Source of the DNA: JBBIOU01 sp037443205
GTDB taxonomy: Bacteria; Bacteroidota; Bacteroidia; Flavobacteriales_D; UBA2798
Direction: 5' to 3'
Assembly: GCA_037443205.1 (NCBI GenBank)
Contig: JBBIOU010000009.1
Coordinates: 28,815 to 92,814, forward strand
DNA: 64,000 nt
Shown here one piece after another: positions 43,563 to 52,549 of this stretch. The notes under the pieces were generated by a model. That model searched no databases. It saw nothing but the letters and a program-made list of their open reading frames with translations, and was not told the origin of the DNA. Position numbers and translations under genes: made by a program. Position 1 is the stretch's first letter. Every line of letters starts with the position of its first letter.

Positions 43563-45125
43563 ATGGATAAAATTATTATTGGAACGCGAGGCAGCGATTT
43601 GGCATTGTGGCAGGCAAATCACATAAAAAAAGCATTATTAAAACAAGGTTATCAGGTTGAATTAAAAATTATTAAAACACAAGGTGATATTATACAACAT
43701 CTGAGTTTTGACAAGATGGAAGGTAAGGGTTTTTTTACCAAAGAACTCGAACAAGCGCTGCTGAATAAAGAAATTGATCTGGCGGTACATTCACATAAAG
43801 ATTTAGAAACCAGTTTACCCGAAGGTTTAACAATAGCTGCAGTTACACAACGTGCTAATCCCTGCGATGTGTTAATTATCAACAAAGAAAGCTATGATAT
43901 TAAGGAACCATATTGTTTAAAGAAAAATGCCGTATTAGGAACTTCATCGGTACGTAGAAAAGCTCAATTCAGGGCTATTCGTAACGATGTGATAATTGAA
44001 GATTTAAGAGGAAATGTACCCACACGCATACAAAAATTACGCGAAAAAAAATACGATGCCATTATGCTTGCAAAAGCAGGTATAGAACGTTTACAAATTA
44101 ATCTGCAAGAGTTTGAAACGCTTGAGTTAAGCCCTAAAGAATTTATACCGGCCCCTGCACAAGGTGTGTTGGCTCTGCAAACAAGAACAGATAGCGCTGA
44201 TTTAATAAAAGCATTACAGATATTAAATGATCGGGATATACAAAATTGTATTTATGCAGAAAGAAAGATTTTAAATATGCTGCAAGGCGGCTGTCGTTTA
44301 CCTATGGGAGCGTATTGTGTATTTAAAGATGGAATTTACATGCTTTGGGCATCCTTTTTATCTGCTGAAAATAATCTGCCCAAAAGGATTTATATCACCG
44401 GCACATTTCCCGAAAAGATTGCCGAGCAAGCCTGTTACAAATTATTAAACCATCAAAAATTGTCAGTATTCATTAGTCGTAAAGAAAAAGACAGTAAATA
44501 TTTTTTCAGGTCATTAGGCGAATATGGTTGTTTAATAAGCGGCAATTCTTTAACACGTTACGAAGCTATACCTTTTTCACAAAACATTCCTTATACCGAT
44601 TGGATTTTCTTTTCGTCAAAAAATTGTGTAAAATATTTTTATGCTCAACAACCGCTAGTAAATAAAAAAACCAAAATAGGTTCTATTGGAGGAGCAACGG
44701 CAGAAGCATTAAAAAAACTAGGTATTAAACCGGATTTTACTGGCCGGTCTAACGATACCGAAGAAATAGGTAAAGAATTTGCAATAATTGCCGGTGAATG
44801 CAGCGTGTTGTTTCCGCAAAGTACGGCAAGTTTCAGAACCATACAAAAACAATTTACATCGCAAAAAAAGCTTATAGATTTAATTGTTTATGATACCCTG
44901 CCTAATGAAGATATACAACTCATTAAAACCGATGTTGCAGTATTAACCAGTCCTACAAATGCATTGTTGTACATCAGAAATATCAAACCTGTAGATTATC
45001 CGAAACATTTTATTGTAATAGGCAAATCTACAGCCCGGGTTTTAGAAGAAAATGGCATTGATAACTATACCATAGCCTGGAATACTTCTGAACTTGCATT
45101 GACCGATATGGTTATGTCGTTGTAA
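43563..45125 (+). CDS. hemC: Hydroxymethylbilane synthase-uroporphyrinogen-III synthase fusion
   Basis: The 520-aa product joins two successive haem enzymes. Residues 1-300 are HemC, with GTRGSDLALWQANHI, the active-site VHSHKDLETSLP, GTSSVRRKAQF and DLRGNVPTRIQKL. Cys244 in MLQGGCRLPMG should hold the dipyrromethane cofactor. Residues about 305-520 are HemD (VFISRKEKDSKYFFRSLGEY, IGGATAEALKKLG, LTSPTNALLYI). Together they would turn porphobilinogen into uroporphyrinogen III. I chose ATG 43563 (MDKIIIGTRG); an earlier in-frame start adds 22 residues not usual for HemC. hemA lies 2 kb downstream on the other strand. Confidence 0.92.
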   Translation: MDKIIIGTRGSDLALWQANHIKKALLKQGYQVELKIIKTQGDIIQHLSFDKMEGKGFFTKELEQALLNKEIDLAVHSHKDLETSLPEGLTIAAVTQRANPCDVLIINKESYDIKEPYCLKKNAVLGTSSVRRKAQFRAIRNDVIIEDLRGNVPTRIQKLREKKYDAIMLAKAGIERLQINLQEFETLELSPKEFIPAPAQGVLALQTRTDSADLIKALQILNDRDIQNCIYAERKILNMLQGGCRLPMGAYCVFKDGIYMLWASFLSAENNLPKRIYITGTFPEKIAEQACYKLLNHQKLSVFISRKEKDSKYFFRSLGEYGCLISGNSLTRYEAIPFSQNIPYTDWIFFSSKNCVKYFYAQQPLVNKKTKIGSIGGATAEALKKLGIKPDFTGRSNDTEEIGKEFAIIAGECSVLFPQSTASFRTIQKQFTSQKKLIDLIVYDTLPNEDIQLIKTDVAVLTSPTNALLYIRNIKPVDYPKHFIVIGKSTARVLEENGIDNYTIAWNTSELALTDMVMSL

Positions 45126-45296
45126 ATTAATCCTAAAATTGTCATCAGCCATCGAATATTTCGCAGGCTGATGCAAGCGCGTATGTATGTAAGCAGTATT
45201 TTGGGTATATAAGAAATTCATTATAAAAGTCTTAAACCTCCTTCAGGCTTATCTGCAAAAAAATCTAACGACTTTTTTCGGGTTTAAATAAATTTG
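45126..45296. repeat. Type A copy followed by type B copy
   Basis: The type A copy (45126-45208) starts right after the hemC stop. Its hairpin is CATCAGCC against GGCTGATG, with CGAA-TAT-TTCG inside, followed by GCGTATGTATGTA as in A1 and ending TTTTGGGT. A type B copy (45245-45285) follows. Its 3' end runs into TAAATTTG (45289-45296), a -7 box match upstream of the gene at 45354. Confidence 0.65.
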
Positions 45297-45353
45297 GCTT
45301 GATTTTGGATTAAAATGTTTAACTTAGAGCTAATTTTTAATTAACATAAGGTC

Positions 45354-45842
45354 ATGCAAAAAAATAGTATTTATTTAATTATATCTGCCCTGAGCATTTT
45401 TTTAACAATCAATAAAGCGTTATATGCACAAATAATTAAAGAAAAAGATGTGCCGGCAGCAGTTATCAATACTCATAAAACCAAGTTTGCTAATGCAAAA
45501 AACCTGAAATGGGAATATAAAAAAGATAAAAAAATTTATGTAGTAGATTGCATCAACGAAAACTATAATACCGAAGTAACTTACGCCCAAAACGGAAAAT
45601 GGATAAAAACCGAAAAAGAGATTAACGAACAAGAATTACCTAAAGCAATTACAGAGAGCTATTTAAAAAGCAAATATGCCCAAGGAAGCATATCGAAAAT
45701 TAAAGAAGTAAGCCGTAACGACAGCAAAGAAAAAGAATATAAATTAAAAGTAGAATCGGGCAGTTTAAAGTATCAGTTAAAATATGCCTCAAGCGGAAAA
45801 CTACTAAAGGCAGAAGAGAAAAACAAAAAACAGGTTAAATAA
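45354..45842 (+). CDS. PepSY-like secreted protein
   Basis: This 162-aa protein has a signal peptide (about 1-25, ending ALYAQ). Two consecutive PepSY-like units follow, each with the pattern of a Trp- or Tyr-containing strand after PAAVINTHKTKF (about residues 34-45) and LPKAITESYLKSKY (about 96-109). Proteins of this type are abundant in the Bacteroidota periplasm; their role is not established. It is Lys-rich. It converges closely on the gene at 45849. Confidence 0.75.
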   Translation: MQKNSIYLIISALSIFLTINKALYAQIIKEKDVPAAVINTHKTKFANAKNLKWEYKKDKKIYVVDCINENYNTEVTYAQNGKWIKTEKEINEQELPKAITESYLKSKYAQGSISKIKEVSRNDSKEKEYKLKVESGSLKYQLKYASSGKLLKAEEKNKKQVK

Positions 45843-45848
45843 ATCTAT

Positions 45849-46418
45849 TTATACAGATAGTTTTTTACGTTCTTTAATCTCGTTTTTAATAAATCGTTCG
45901 GTTAAAGCTATTTCATCACTTTTTAACTGAATACCAACTCTTATCCTGTCAGACAAGTAATTGAACGACAATTTTTCGCCACCAATTACCCAAAATGAGT
46001 TTTCTAACACCGAACTAAAAGTTTGTGGCTTAATTTCATCAGCTTTAAAGTTGTTGATGTTTTCGTAATAATATTTATAAACTTTACCATATTTTTTTAA
46101 TGAACGTTTATAGTACATGGCTTCATTGTCGAACTTAAATAATTCCATGCCGTATTTTTTCCACAACCATGTATAGCCTATTCTGTATTCATAATAGGCC
46201 CAAAAACTAATTAAGATAACAAAGTATAATTTTTGTTCTTTACTATAATTGCCAAATAACTGCCAGATAAAAAATACACCGCAAATTGTCCAGCAAAATA
46301 ACCAGGCTGTAAGTAATGCTTCCTGTTTGGTAGTTAGTCTAGGTAATATAATTAAGGTGGTTTCTGATTCTTTTTTATAATAACTTATTCCGGGCGAAAG
46401 ATATTTTATATCACTCAT
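45849..46418 (-). CDS. Membrane protein of unknown function, PH-like
   Basis: This 189-aa protein has two hydrophobic segments at about 34-55 and 64-82 (EALLTAWLFCWTICGVFFIWQ shown in part: LLTAWLFCWTICGVFFIW). A cytoplasmic-type domain rich in Tyr/Lys follows, with a beta pattern (YYKRSLKKYGKVYKYYYENI). This arrangement resembles bacterial PH-like membrane proteins, but I have no diagnostic motif. It appears to be monocistronic. Confidence 0.6.
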   Translation of the reverse strand: MSDIKYLSPGISYYKKESETTLIILPRLTTKQEALLTAWLFCWTICGVFFIWQLFGNYSKEQKLYFVILISFWAYYEYRIGYTWLWKKYGMELFKFDNEAMYYKRSLKKYGKVYKYYYENINNFKADEIKPQTFSSVLENSFWVIGGEKLSFNYLSDRIRVGIQLKSDEIALTERFIKNEIKERKKLSV

Positions 46419-46425
46419 GACGCTG

Positions 46426-46433
46426 CAAAAATA
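46426..46433 (-). promoter_or_regulatory. Bacteroidota -7 box very close to the start codon
   Basis: On the minus strand TATTTTTG matches TAnnTTTG. It is 7 bases before the ATG at 46418, so the mRNA leader would be a few bases or absent. Confidence 0.45.
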
Positions 46434-46499
46434 AGTTAATTTTAAGCATTTTGTTAATTATTTTACAATTAAAAATATAAGGATAATTGTTTAAGGCAT

Positions 46500-46507
46500 T
46501 ATATTTG
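46500..46507 (+). promoter_or_regulatory. Bacteroidota -7 box for the gene at 46536
   Basis: TATATTTG matches TAnnTTTG exactly and lies 28 bases before the ATG. Confidence 0.45.
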
Positions 46508-46535
46508 TTACCAAATTGAATAAAAAAATACTGTT

Positions 46536-47306
46536 ATGAAAAAATTGATTGTTTTGAGTGTTTTATCCTTATTTGTTTTCGAAACATTAAAAGCACAGGA
46601 ATATGCAGATTTAATGAATTTATGGGTGGATAAAAAATATGAAAAACTCGTTGATAAAGCTTACCGATATACTGAAAAAGACAAATCAAAAAACGACCCC
46701 TTACCTTATTTGTATTTGGCCAAAGGATTATTTAAAATATCGCAAGATGAAAAATTAAGAGAAAAAGAACAATATAAAAAATCGGAAGCTGAGGCTTTAA
46801 AATATGCCGCTACATTTAAGAAAAAAGATAAAAACGGAACATACAGGAGCGACCAGGCAACCAAAGAATTTTTCTCGGAAATGAAAACACATTATTTTGA
46901 GCAAACTCAAAATTGGATAGAGAAAAAAGATTATAAAAAGGCTTTAGCCATTATGAAGAAAGTAGTAATTTTTGATGAAGAAAACCCCAGCGTTTGGATA
47001 ATTAAAGGAGTTTGCGAGTTCGAATTAAAAAACAAGCCCGAAGCCGTTAAAAATGTGAATCAAGGCATAGAGGGGGTTAAAAAAATTCAAAATTTTAACG
47101 ATTGGTACGAATGTGATAAAGACTTTTTGCGCTTTGCTTTGGTGGAGTATGCTACCTATCTTAAAAATAACAAAGATTTGGCCAATGCAAAAAATGTTAT
47201 CAACCTAGGCTATCAGTATTTTTCGGATGTAAAAACGGATGATGAAGATTTGAATAAGAAAAACAAAGTATATGTAGATAAATACAACGAATTGGTGAAT
47301 GGCTAA
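46536..47306 (+). CDS. Secreted TPR-like protein
   Basis: This 256-aa protein has a signal peptide (about 1-20, ending LKAQ). The rest is helical, with TPR-like units such as YLYLAKGLFKISQD, YKKALAIMKKVVIFDEENP and LKNNKDLANAKNVINLGYQY. It should be periplasmic or attached to the outer membrane. No enzyme domain or specific partner is visible. It stands alone, upstream of the convergent hemA. Confidence 0.7.
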   Translation: MKKLIVLSVLSLFVFETLKAQEYADLMNLWVDKKYEKLVDKAYRYTEKDKSKNDPLPYLYLAKGLFKISQDEKLREKEQYKKSEAEALKYAATFKKKDKNGTYRSDQATKEFFSEMKTHYFEQTQNWIEKKDYKKALAIMKKVVIFDEENPSVWIIKGVCEFELKNKPEAVKNVNQGIEGVKKIQNFNDWYECDKDFLRFALVEYATYLKNNKDLANAKNVINLGYQYFSDVKTDDEDLNKKNKVYVDKYNELVNG

Positions 47307-47367
47307 TGTTTTGATTGTTATGGATAGAATATATTGTTATCACATATAAACTAACCGGGTTCGGTAT

Positions 47368-48633
47368 TTACTTAACCAAATCTGATTTTTCTGAATTTTG
47401 AAATGTTTGTTTTTCGAGCAGTATTTGTTTAGCCATTTTCATGGGCACACTGATGTATTTTTTTTCTAAATAAGAAACCACTTTTTCTAATATTTCTTTT
47501 CCTTCGTTATTCAATTTTTCAATGTCTTTTGCAAAAACCGTGTAAAGAGCGGTATCTTTTATTTCTTTTATTTTTTGAGGCACTTCACTCATAGCTCTTT
47601 CAACCTGTCTGATTCTGTATATTTCTTTAAACTCAACAAGCAGTTTGTTTATTAATTCGTTGCAGCGGGTAAGTTCTTTTTCTCTTTCGCGCATATTGGC
47701 TTCGGCTTCTGCTTTCAGTGAGTTAATATCAATAATTTTTACAGCATGTTTTTTGCAAATTTCTTTGTCAAAATCATAGGGTATGGCAAGGTCAACCACA
47801 ATTTTTTGATTTTGTTCACCGGCTAATAATCGCTCGTATATTTCTTGATTAATGATTGGCTCAGTAGAAGCGGTACAGCTAATAATTACATCAAATCCCT
47901 GATGATAATTTTTAATGTCTTTTAAGTCTTTAAGTTCGCATTTTAATTCAGCCGCTAATGCCAAACCGTTGGCAACCGAGCGGTTAAAAACCACAAAATT
48001 TTTAAACCCGTTTTTTTTCAAAAAGCGGGCCATTGCGGTATTGGTTTGACCGGCACCAATAAAAATGATACGTGAGTTTTCGTGTATGCTTGATTCGCGC
48101 AGTTTTCGGTAGGCTAAAGATACTACTGATACAGGCTTAGAAGCTATATCGGTTCGGGTATATATTTCTTTGGCAGCTTCTACCGTTTTTTTAATCATCA
48201 GCCTGATGCTGTCTCCGGTTAATCCCATAGCCAGACATTTATCGTAAGCGTTGCGTACCTGAGTAATTATCTCACGCTCGCCAACTACCATCGAATCTAA
48301 TGATGAAGCTACGTTAAACAGGTGTCTGATAGCTTCTTCTCCTTCATAAAATTCGAGTAATTTGAAGGATTTGTGTAATTGCGTTTCGCCCCAGCCCGGA
48401 TTAAAAGCATGTAAAAAATCAATCAAAAAATCTTCTTCGCTGTCAGGCTCATTATACACAAAGTAAAATTCAACCCTGTTACAGGTTGAAAGGTACATTA
48501 GCTCTTCTAATCGCGCGTTGTTTTTTAAGGCTTTTAATCGTTCTTGCAGTTGATTATCTTCTATATGAAATAACCCGATTTCTTCTAGGGTAGCTTTTTT
48601 GTGGGTAATGGCAATAGCTTTTAACTGCTTCAC
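47368..48633 (-). CDS. hemA: Glutamyl-tRNA reductase
   Basis: This 421-aa enzyme reduces Glu-tRNA to glutamate-1-semialdehyde with NADPH, the first step of the C5 haem pathway. The nucleophile is Cys51 in YLSTCNRVEFY. SSLDSMVVGEREIITQV (about 110-126) is the signature, FIGAGQTNTAMARFL the NADPH fold, and the C-terminal dimerisation helix contains RQVERAMSE. Translation starts at GTG 48633, preceded by AAAGGAG, one of the few Shine-Dalgarno-like sites in the window. It is monocistronic here. Confidence 0.95.
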   Translation of the reverse strand: MKQLKAIAITHKKATLEEIGLFHIEDNQLQERLKALKNNARLEELMYLSTCNRVEFYFVYNEPDSEEDFLIDFLHAFNPGWGETQLHKSFKLLEFYEGEEAIRHLFNVASSLDSMVVGEREIITQVRNAYDKCLAMGLTGDSIRLMIKKTVEAAKEIYTRTDIASKPVSVVSLAYRKLRESSIHENSRIIFIGAGQTNTAMARFLKKNGFKNFVVFNRSVANGLALAAELKCELKDLKDIKNYHQGFDVIISCTASTEPIINQEIYERLLAGEQNQKIVVDLAIPYDFDKEICKKHAVKIIDINSLKAEAEANMREREKELTRCNELINKLLVEFKEIYRIRQVERAMSEVPQKIKEIKDTALYTVFAKDIEKLNNEGKEILEKVVSYLEKKYISVPMKMAKQILLEKQTFQNSEKSDLVK

Positions 48634-49003
48634 GTTTCACTCCTTTTTACTTATGCAAAGTTCATATATAAACTTGGTGTAATTGTCATGAAATTGTCAT
48701 ATACACTAATTTATATTTGTTCTAAATTAATATCATTTCAGGCAATAGCAACATTATTGTATAATTTACCCCCTATCAGTTAGTATCTAAGTTTAGTATC
48801 TAAGTCAATTTATGGTCTAATCAGTTAACTGTATGTCTAAATCCTGTCCGATTAGGTATTAAAATTCTGTCTTTTAATTATATATAATTCATTTTTGAGT
48901 TTACTAAAATGTTAAATTATTCAAACAATTTTAGCCTAATTTTTGCTAATAAACAGTTTTTATATAATTTTGATTTTTAAATAAATGTACCATTAAATTA
49001 AAA
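48634..49003. promoter_or_regulatory. Divergent upstream region of hemA with tandem direct repeats
   Basis: This 370-base gap lies between divergent genes. Near hemA, AATTGTCAT occurs twice with an 11-base period (48681-48689 and 48692-48700). Further on, TTAGTATCTAAGT is repeated head to tail without a gap (48780-48805), and looser GTCTAA-type motifs follow to about 48855. Plus-strand boxes TATATTTG (48712-48719) and TAATTTTG (48965-48972) match the -7 consensus; the second fits the gene at 49004. No open frame is seen. Confidence 0.55.
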
Positions 49004-49786
49004 ATGAATAAAGCGCTGATATTTTTCGCATTTACACTTATAAGCCTTAACACATTTTCTGAAGTACTTACTTTAGAAGGACAATATCAAAATAAAAATG
49101 TTTATGTATCGAATGCCGTAGCCGGCTCAGGGGTAGGTTTTTGCGCCTACGAAATACGTGTAAACGGGATGATTACCACCGATGAAGTAAACTCAAGTGC
49201 TTTCGAAATAGATCTTGCCGTATTAGGCATAAAAACTGGCGATCCGGTTATTATTCAAATTTTCCACAAAGACGGTTGTGCCCCCAAAGTACTTAATCCT
49301 ACCGTATTAAAACCCATGCCAACGTTCGAAACCATTGATATTAAAGTGAGCAATAGCGGTTTATTAGAGTGGACTACTCAAAATGAAAGCGGAGAATTAC
49401 CTTATATTGTTGAACAATACAAGTGGAACAAATGGATAAAAGTAGGCGAGGTGCAAGGCATCGGTACACCCGAAAAACACACCTATCGTTACCAGTTGAT
49501 ACTAACTTCGGGGGTTAACAAATTTAGAGTTACCCAAAGAGGCAACTTAGGTAAAGTGGTTCACTCTCCTTCCGTAGAAATGGTTACCGAAATAGAAAAA
49601 GTTAGTTTTAAACATATCAAAGAACAAGATAAAATAAGTTTCAGCAAAGATACTCACTACGAAATTTATGATAAATACGGACAGGCCAGAGTTAAAGGCT
49701 TTGGCAAAGAAGCAAGTTTAGTTTCTCTTAAAAGTGATGAGTATTATCTCTGTTTTGATAATTCGGTAGAAACCATCCAAAAATAA
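49004..49786 (+). CDS. Secreted beta-rich protein of unknown function
   Basis: This 260-aa protein has a signal peptide (about 1-19, ending FSEV). The mature protein is beta-rich, with Gly/Val-rich YVSNAVAGSGVGFCAYEIRV and a central IG/FN3-like part (SNSGLLEWTTQNESGELPY). Its last 60 residues (YEIYDKYGQARVKGFGKEA, then a short strand) resemble a reduced T9SS-like tail but lack the full pattern. I do not recognise the family. It is monocistronic. Confidence 0.65.
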   Translation: MNKALIFFAFTLISLNTFSEVLTLEGQYQNKNVYVSNAVAGSGVGFCAYEIRVNGMITTDEVNSSAFEIDLAVLGIKTGDPVIIQIFHKDGCAPKVLNPTVLKPMPTFETIDIKVSNSGLLEWTTQNESGELPYIVEQYKWNKWIKVGEVQGIGTPEKHTYRYQLILTSGVNKFRVTQRGNLGKVVHSPSVEMVTEIEKVSFKHIKEQDKISFSKDTHYEIYDKYGQARVKGFGKEASLVSLKSDEYYLCFDNSVETIQK

Positions 49787-49889
49787 ATCATTTAATTAAT
49801 TACAGTGTTTTTTATAGGAATAATATACGCTCATGTAAATTCCTATCTAAAAAAAATGTACCTTCGCAACCCTAAAATTCTAAAAATTT

Positions 49890-51986
49890 ATGGCAATCAT
49901 TGGTAAAATTCGCGATAACTCAGTTTTAGTTGTAGCTGTTGTAGGTATCTCTTTAGCCCTGTTCATTGTTGGCGATTGGCTTACTAACCGCGGTACAGGC
50001 AGAGGCGCAGAAGATACCGTAGGCGAAATATACGGAAAAAATATCAGTGCAACAACATACGAAAAAAGAGTACAGGAAGCGATTGAACGCCAAAAACAGC
50101 AATACCAGCAAGCAGGGATGGAAATGGACGACAATATGCGCGACCAGGTAAGAGAACAGGTATGGAACCAAATGATTATGGAACAAATGATGGACAAAAT
50201 CTTTTCGAATGTTCCCTTATCGGTTAGTGTTGACGAGCTGAATGATATGGTATATGGAACCAATATCCACTCTTATGTAAAGCAGGTGCCTATTTTCCAG
50301 GATATGATGGGTAATTTTTCGGTAGATTCAGTTAAAAATTACCTGACCCGCCTGGAACAAAGTCCAAATCCCGAAGCTCGCCAGCAATGGATTCAATTTG
50401 AAAATGACCTGAAAAAAGATCGCAAGTGGAACAAATACTTAACCATGCTCACCAAAGGTGTTCATACCACAAATTTTGAAGCGAAAAACGATTACTTAGA
50501 AAGCTCCAGAAGATACAACGTGCGATATGTTTTAAAAAAATATTCTGAGATTCCCGATTCTACCATAACACTTAACGAGGAAGAGCTTAAAGCATACTAC
50601 GAAAAACACAAAAAACGCAAACAATACGAACAAATGGGTTCGCGGGTAATTGAATATGTGGAATTTTCAATCATACCAACACAAGCAGATATTGAATATG
50701 CAAAATCGTACATCCAAAATCTCGTAGAACCATTTAAAAACAGCGATAACGATTCGGCTTTTGTTATGGAACATGCCGAATCAAAAAACTTTATGGATAA
50801 CTGGATTAATCCTAACGAATTTACACCCGAAGCAGACAGCCTTATACAACAAGCTCAAAAAGGTGATGTGGTGGGTCCTTTTAAACAATTTGAATATTTT
50901 AAGATAATAAAAATTCGCGATATAAAATTTGAACCGGAAGTTAAAGCCCGACACATCCTCTGGAGAACCGAAGGCACCGACAAAGCGAAAGTAAAAAAAC
51001 AGGTTGACAGCGTTGTAAATGTTATTAAAAGAAAAAATAACTTCGAAGAAATGGCTGCCAAATTTGGCACCGATGGCACAAAAGATAAAGGAGGAGACCT
51101 GGGTTGGTATAGTAAAGGAATGATGGTTAAAGAATTTGAAGAAGCAACTTTTAACGGAAAAATAAACCAGGTTACTACCGTTGAAACACAGTTTGGAATT
51201 CATATTATAGAAGTTACCGATAAACGCGATGTAAAAAGAATAAAAACCGCCACAGTTGATTATAAAATTAAACCCCTGCAAAGCACTATTGACCTTGCCC
51301 GTGAAAAAGCTACCGAATTTTACAATGCCATACCTGATGGCAGTAAATTTGAAGAAACAGCTAAAAAATTTAACTTAAACGTTTTTGAAAACGAAGTCTA
51401 CAATAGCAGCAAAACACTAAACGGTATGCCCGACTCTAAAGAAGTTGTAAGATGGTTATACAGCGCACAAAAAAATGATGTATCAGATATTTTTACCCTC
51501 AACGAAAAACTAATTATTGCCCATGTAAAAACGATTAAAGAAAAAGGCATACCGGCATTTGAAGACGTAAGAGCCATCATGGAAATACCGGCACGTAACG
51601 AGAAAAAAGCTAAAATGCTGATAGAAAAAATGCAAAATTTTTCAACCCTCGATGACCTTTCTAAAAATATAGAAGCGCCTGTGATGGAAAGCGGATTATC
51701 ATTTGCAAGTACATCCATATTAGGCGGTGGAGGAGATGAACCGGAAGTAATAGGTACGGTGTTTTCGTTGAGTTCGAAACACAAAGGGGCGCTTACCAAA
51801 CCGATTAAAGGTCGTTTGGGGGTTTATGTATTGCAACTGCAAGATGTTGTAGAACCCGAACCTAAAGACGATTACTCAACCAACAAAGACAACCTGCAAA
51901 ATAAAGCCAAAACGGGAGTTAGCGGAGAGGCATACAGAGCTATGCGTGATAAAGCTAATATAATAGATAAAAGACCATTTTATTAA
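49890..51986 (+). CDS. Membrane-anchored periplasmic peptidyl-prolyl isomerase (PpiD/SurA-like)
   Basis: This 698-aa protein has a single N-terminal membrane anchor (VLVVAVVGISLALFIVGDWL, about 13-32) and a SurA_N-type helical chaperone domain. One parvulin domain (about 345-445) has ARHILW, AAKFGTDG, GGDLGWYSKGMM and FGIHIIEV. A second, degenerate parvulin-like region lies towards the C-terminus. It should help fold proteins crossing the periplasm, which matters for outer membrane and T9SS clients. The 59-codon gene that follows may be in the same transcript. Confidence 0.9.
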   Translation: MAIIGKIRDNSVLVVAVVGISLALFIVGDWLTNRGTGRGAEDTVGEIYGKNISATTYEKRVQEAIERQKQQYQQAGMEMDDNMRDQVREQVWNQMIMEQMMDKIFSNVPLSVSVDELNDMVYGTNIHSYVKQVPIFQDMMGNFSVDSVKNYLTRLEQSPNPEARQQWIQFENDLKKDRKWNKYLTMLTKGVHTTNFEAKNDYLESSRRYNVRYVLKKYSEIPDSTITLNEEELKAYYEKHKKRKQYEQMGSRVIEYVEFSIIPTQADIEYAKSYIQNLVEPFKNSDNDSAFVMEHAESKNFMDNWINPNEFTPEADSLIQQAQKGDVVGPFKQFEYFKIIKIRDIKFEPEVKARHILWRTEGTDKAKVKKQVDSVVNVIKRKNNFEEMAAKFGTDGTKDKGGDLGWYSKGMMVKEFEEATFNGKINQVTTVETQFGIHIIEVTDKRDVKRIKTATVDYKIKPLQSTIDLAREKATEFYNAIPDGSKFEETAKKFNLNVFENEVYNSSKTLNGMPDSKEVVRWLYSAQKNDVSDIFTLNEKLIIAHVKTIKEKGIPAFEDVRAIMEIPARNEKKAKMLIEKMQNFSTLDDLSKNIEAPVMESGLSFASTSILGGGGDEPEVIGTVFSLSSKHKGALTKPIKGRLGVYVLQLQDVVEPEPKDDYSTNKDNLQNKAKTGVSGEAYRAMRDKANIIDKRPFY

Positions 51987-52038
51987 TCAATTAAACATTG
52001 TTTAATACGCAGTTACACTACAATGTGGTAGTTAAAAA

Positions 52039-52218
52039 ATGTCTGACTTTAAAAAAGAACTCGAACCGGACGATTACTATTACAGCCCCGATGGTTATAT
52101 TATCTTTACCGAAAAATATTTATTAAAAAGAGGGTATTGTTGCCAAAACGGCTGTAAACATTGTCCTTATGGATTTAATAAACGTAAAACTATTCCTAAA
52201 AATAACGCTAAAAAATAG
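52039..52218 (+). CDS. DUF5522-type cysteine-rich mini-protein
   Basis: This 59-aa protein starts at ATG 52039, 52 bases after the PPIase stop. The sequence begins MSDFKKELEPDDYYYSPDGY and contains a four-cysteine block GYCCQNGCKHCPYGF (residues 32-46), the hallmark of DUF5522. The Cys spacing suggests metal or iron-sulfur binding; no function is established. The strong match of such a short frame to a known family makes it a real gene despite its size. Confidence 0.82.
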   Translation: MSDFKKELEPDDYYYSPDGYIIFTEKYLLKRGYCCQNGCKHCPYGFNKRKTIPKNNAKK

Positions 52219-52549
52219 TTTTTATTAATTTTACCTGCCGATTAAAGCGTTTTACTTTGTGTTTATATTTACTGGCAAAATAATTAATACCAATAATTCA
52301 GATAAGTTTTACAAAAATACAGGCCCGATAAAAACTTTACTAAACCTGAGCTTTACAAAAACTATTGTTAAACGTTTTTTGCCGGCTTCCAAACATATTA
52401 AGACCGCTACCCAATACAACAAGCCATTCAACCGGCAATTTGTATCATTGGCATATAATTTATTACCTCTAAAAAGGTATCAGAACTAAAATTGTAATAA
52501 TGTCGTTTTTAATAAATACAAATAGAACATAAATAGCTGTTTTTAAGCC
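52219..52549. other. Gene gap with no clear content
   Basis: This AT-rich gap of 331 bases lies between the DUF5522 gene and the gene at 52550. A GTG-started 76-codon frame (52259-52489) reads through it, but its composition and lack of any recognisable domain argue against a gene. ATTACCT-CTAAAA-AGGTAT near 52463 is a weak palindrome. No repeat of type A or B is present. Confidence 0.5.

Noticed and set aside
43151..45296. Repeated palindromes considered as a CRISPR array
   Set aside because: Copies are scattered over the window, differ in length and orientation, lack regular spacers, and no cas gene is present.
52259..52489. GTG-started 76-codon frame between the DUF5522 gene and the barrel gene
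   Set aside because: It has no domain, promoter or conserved-looking motif, and its composition is like non-coding DNA.
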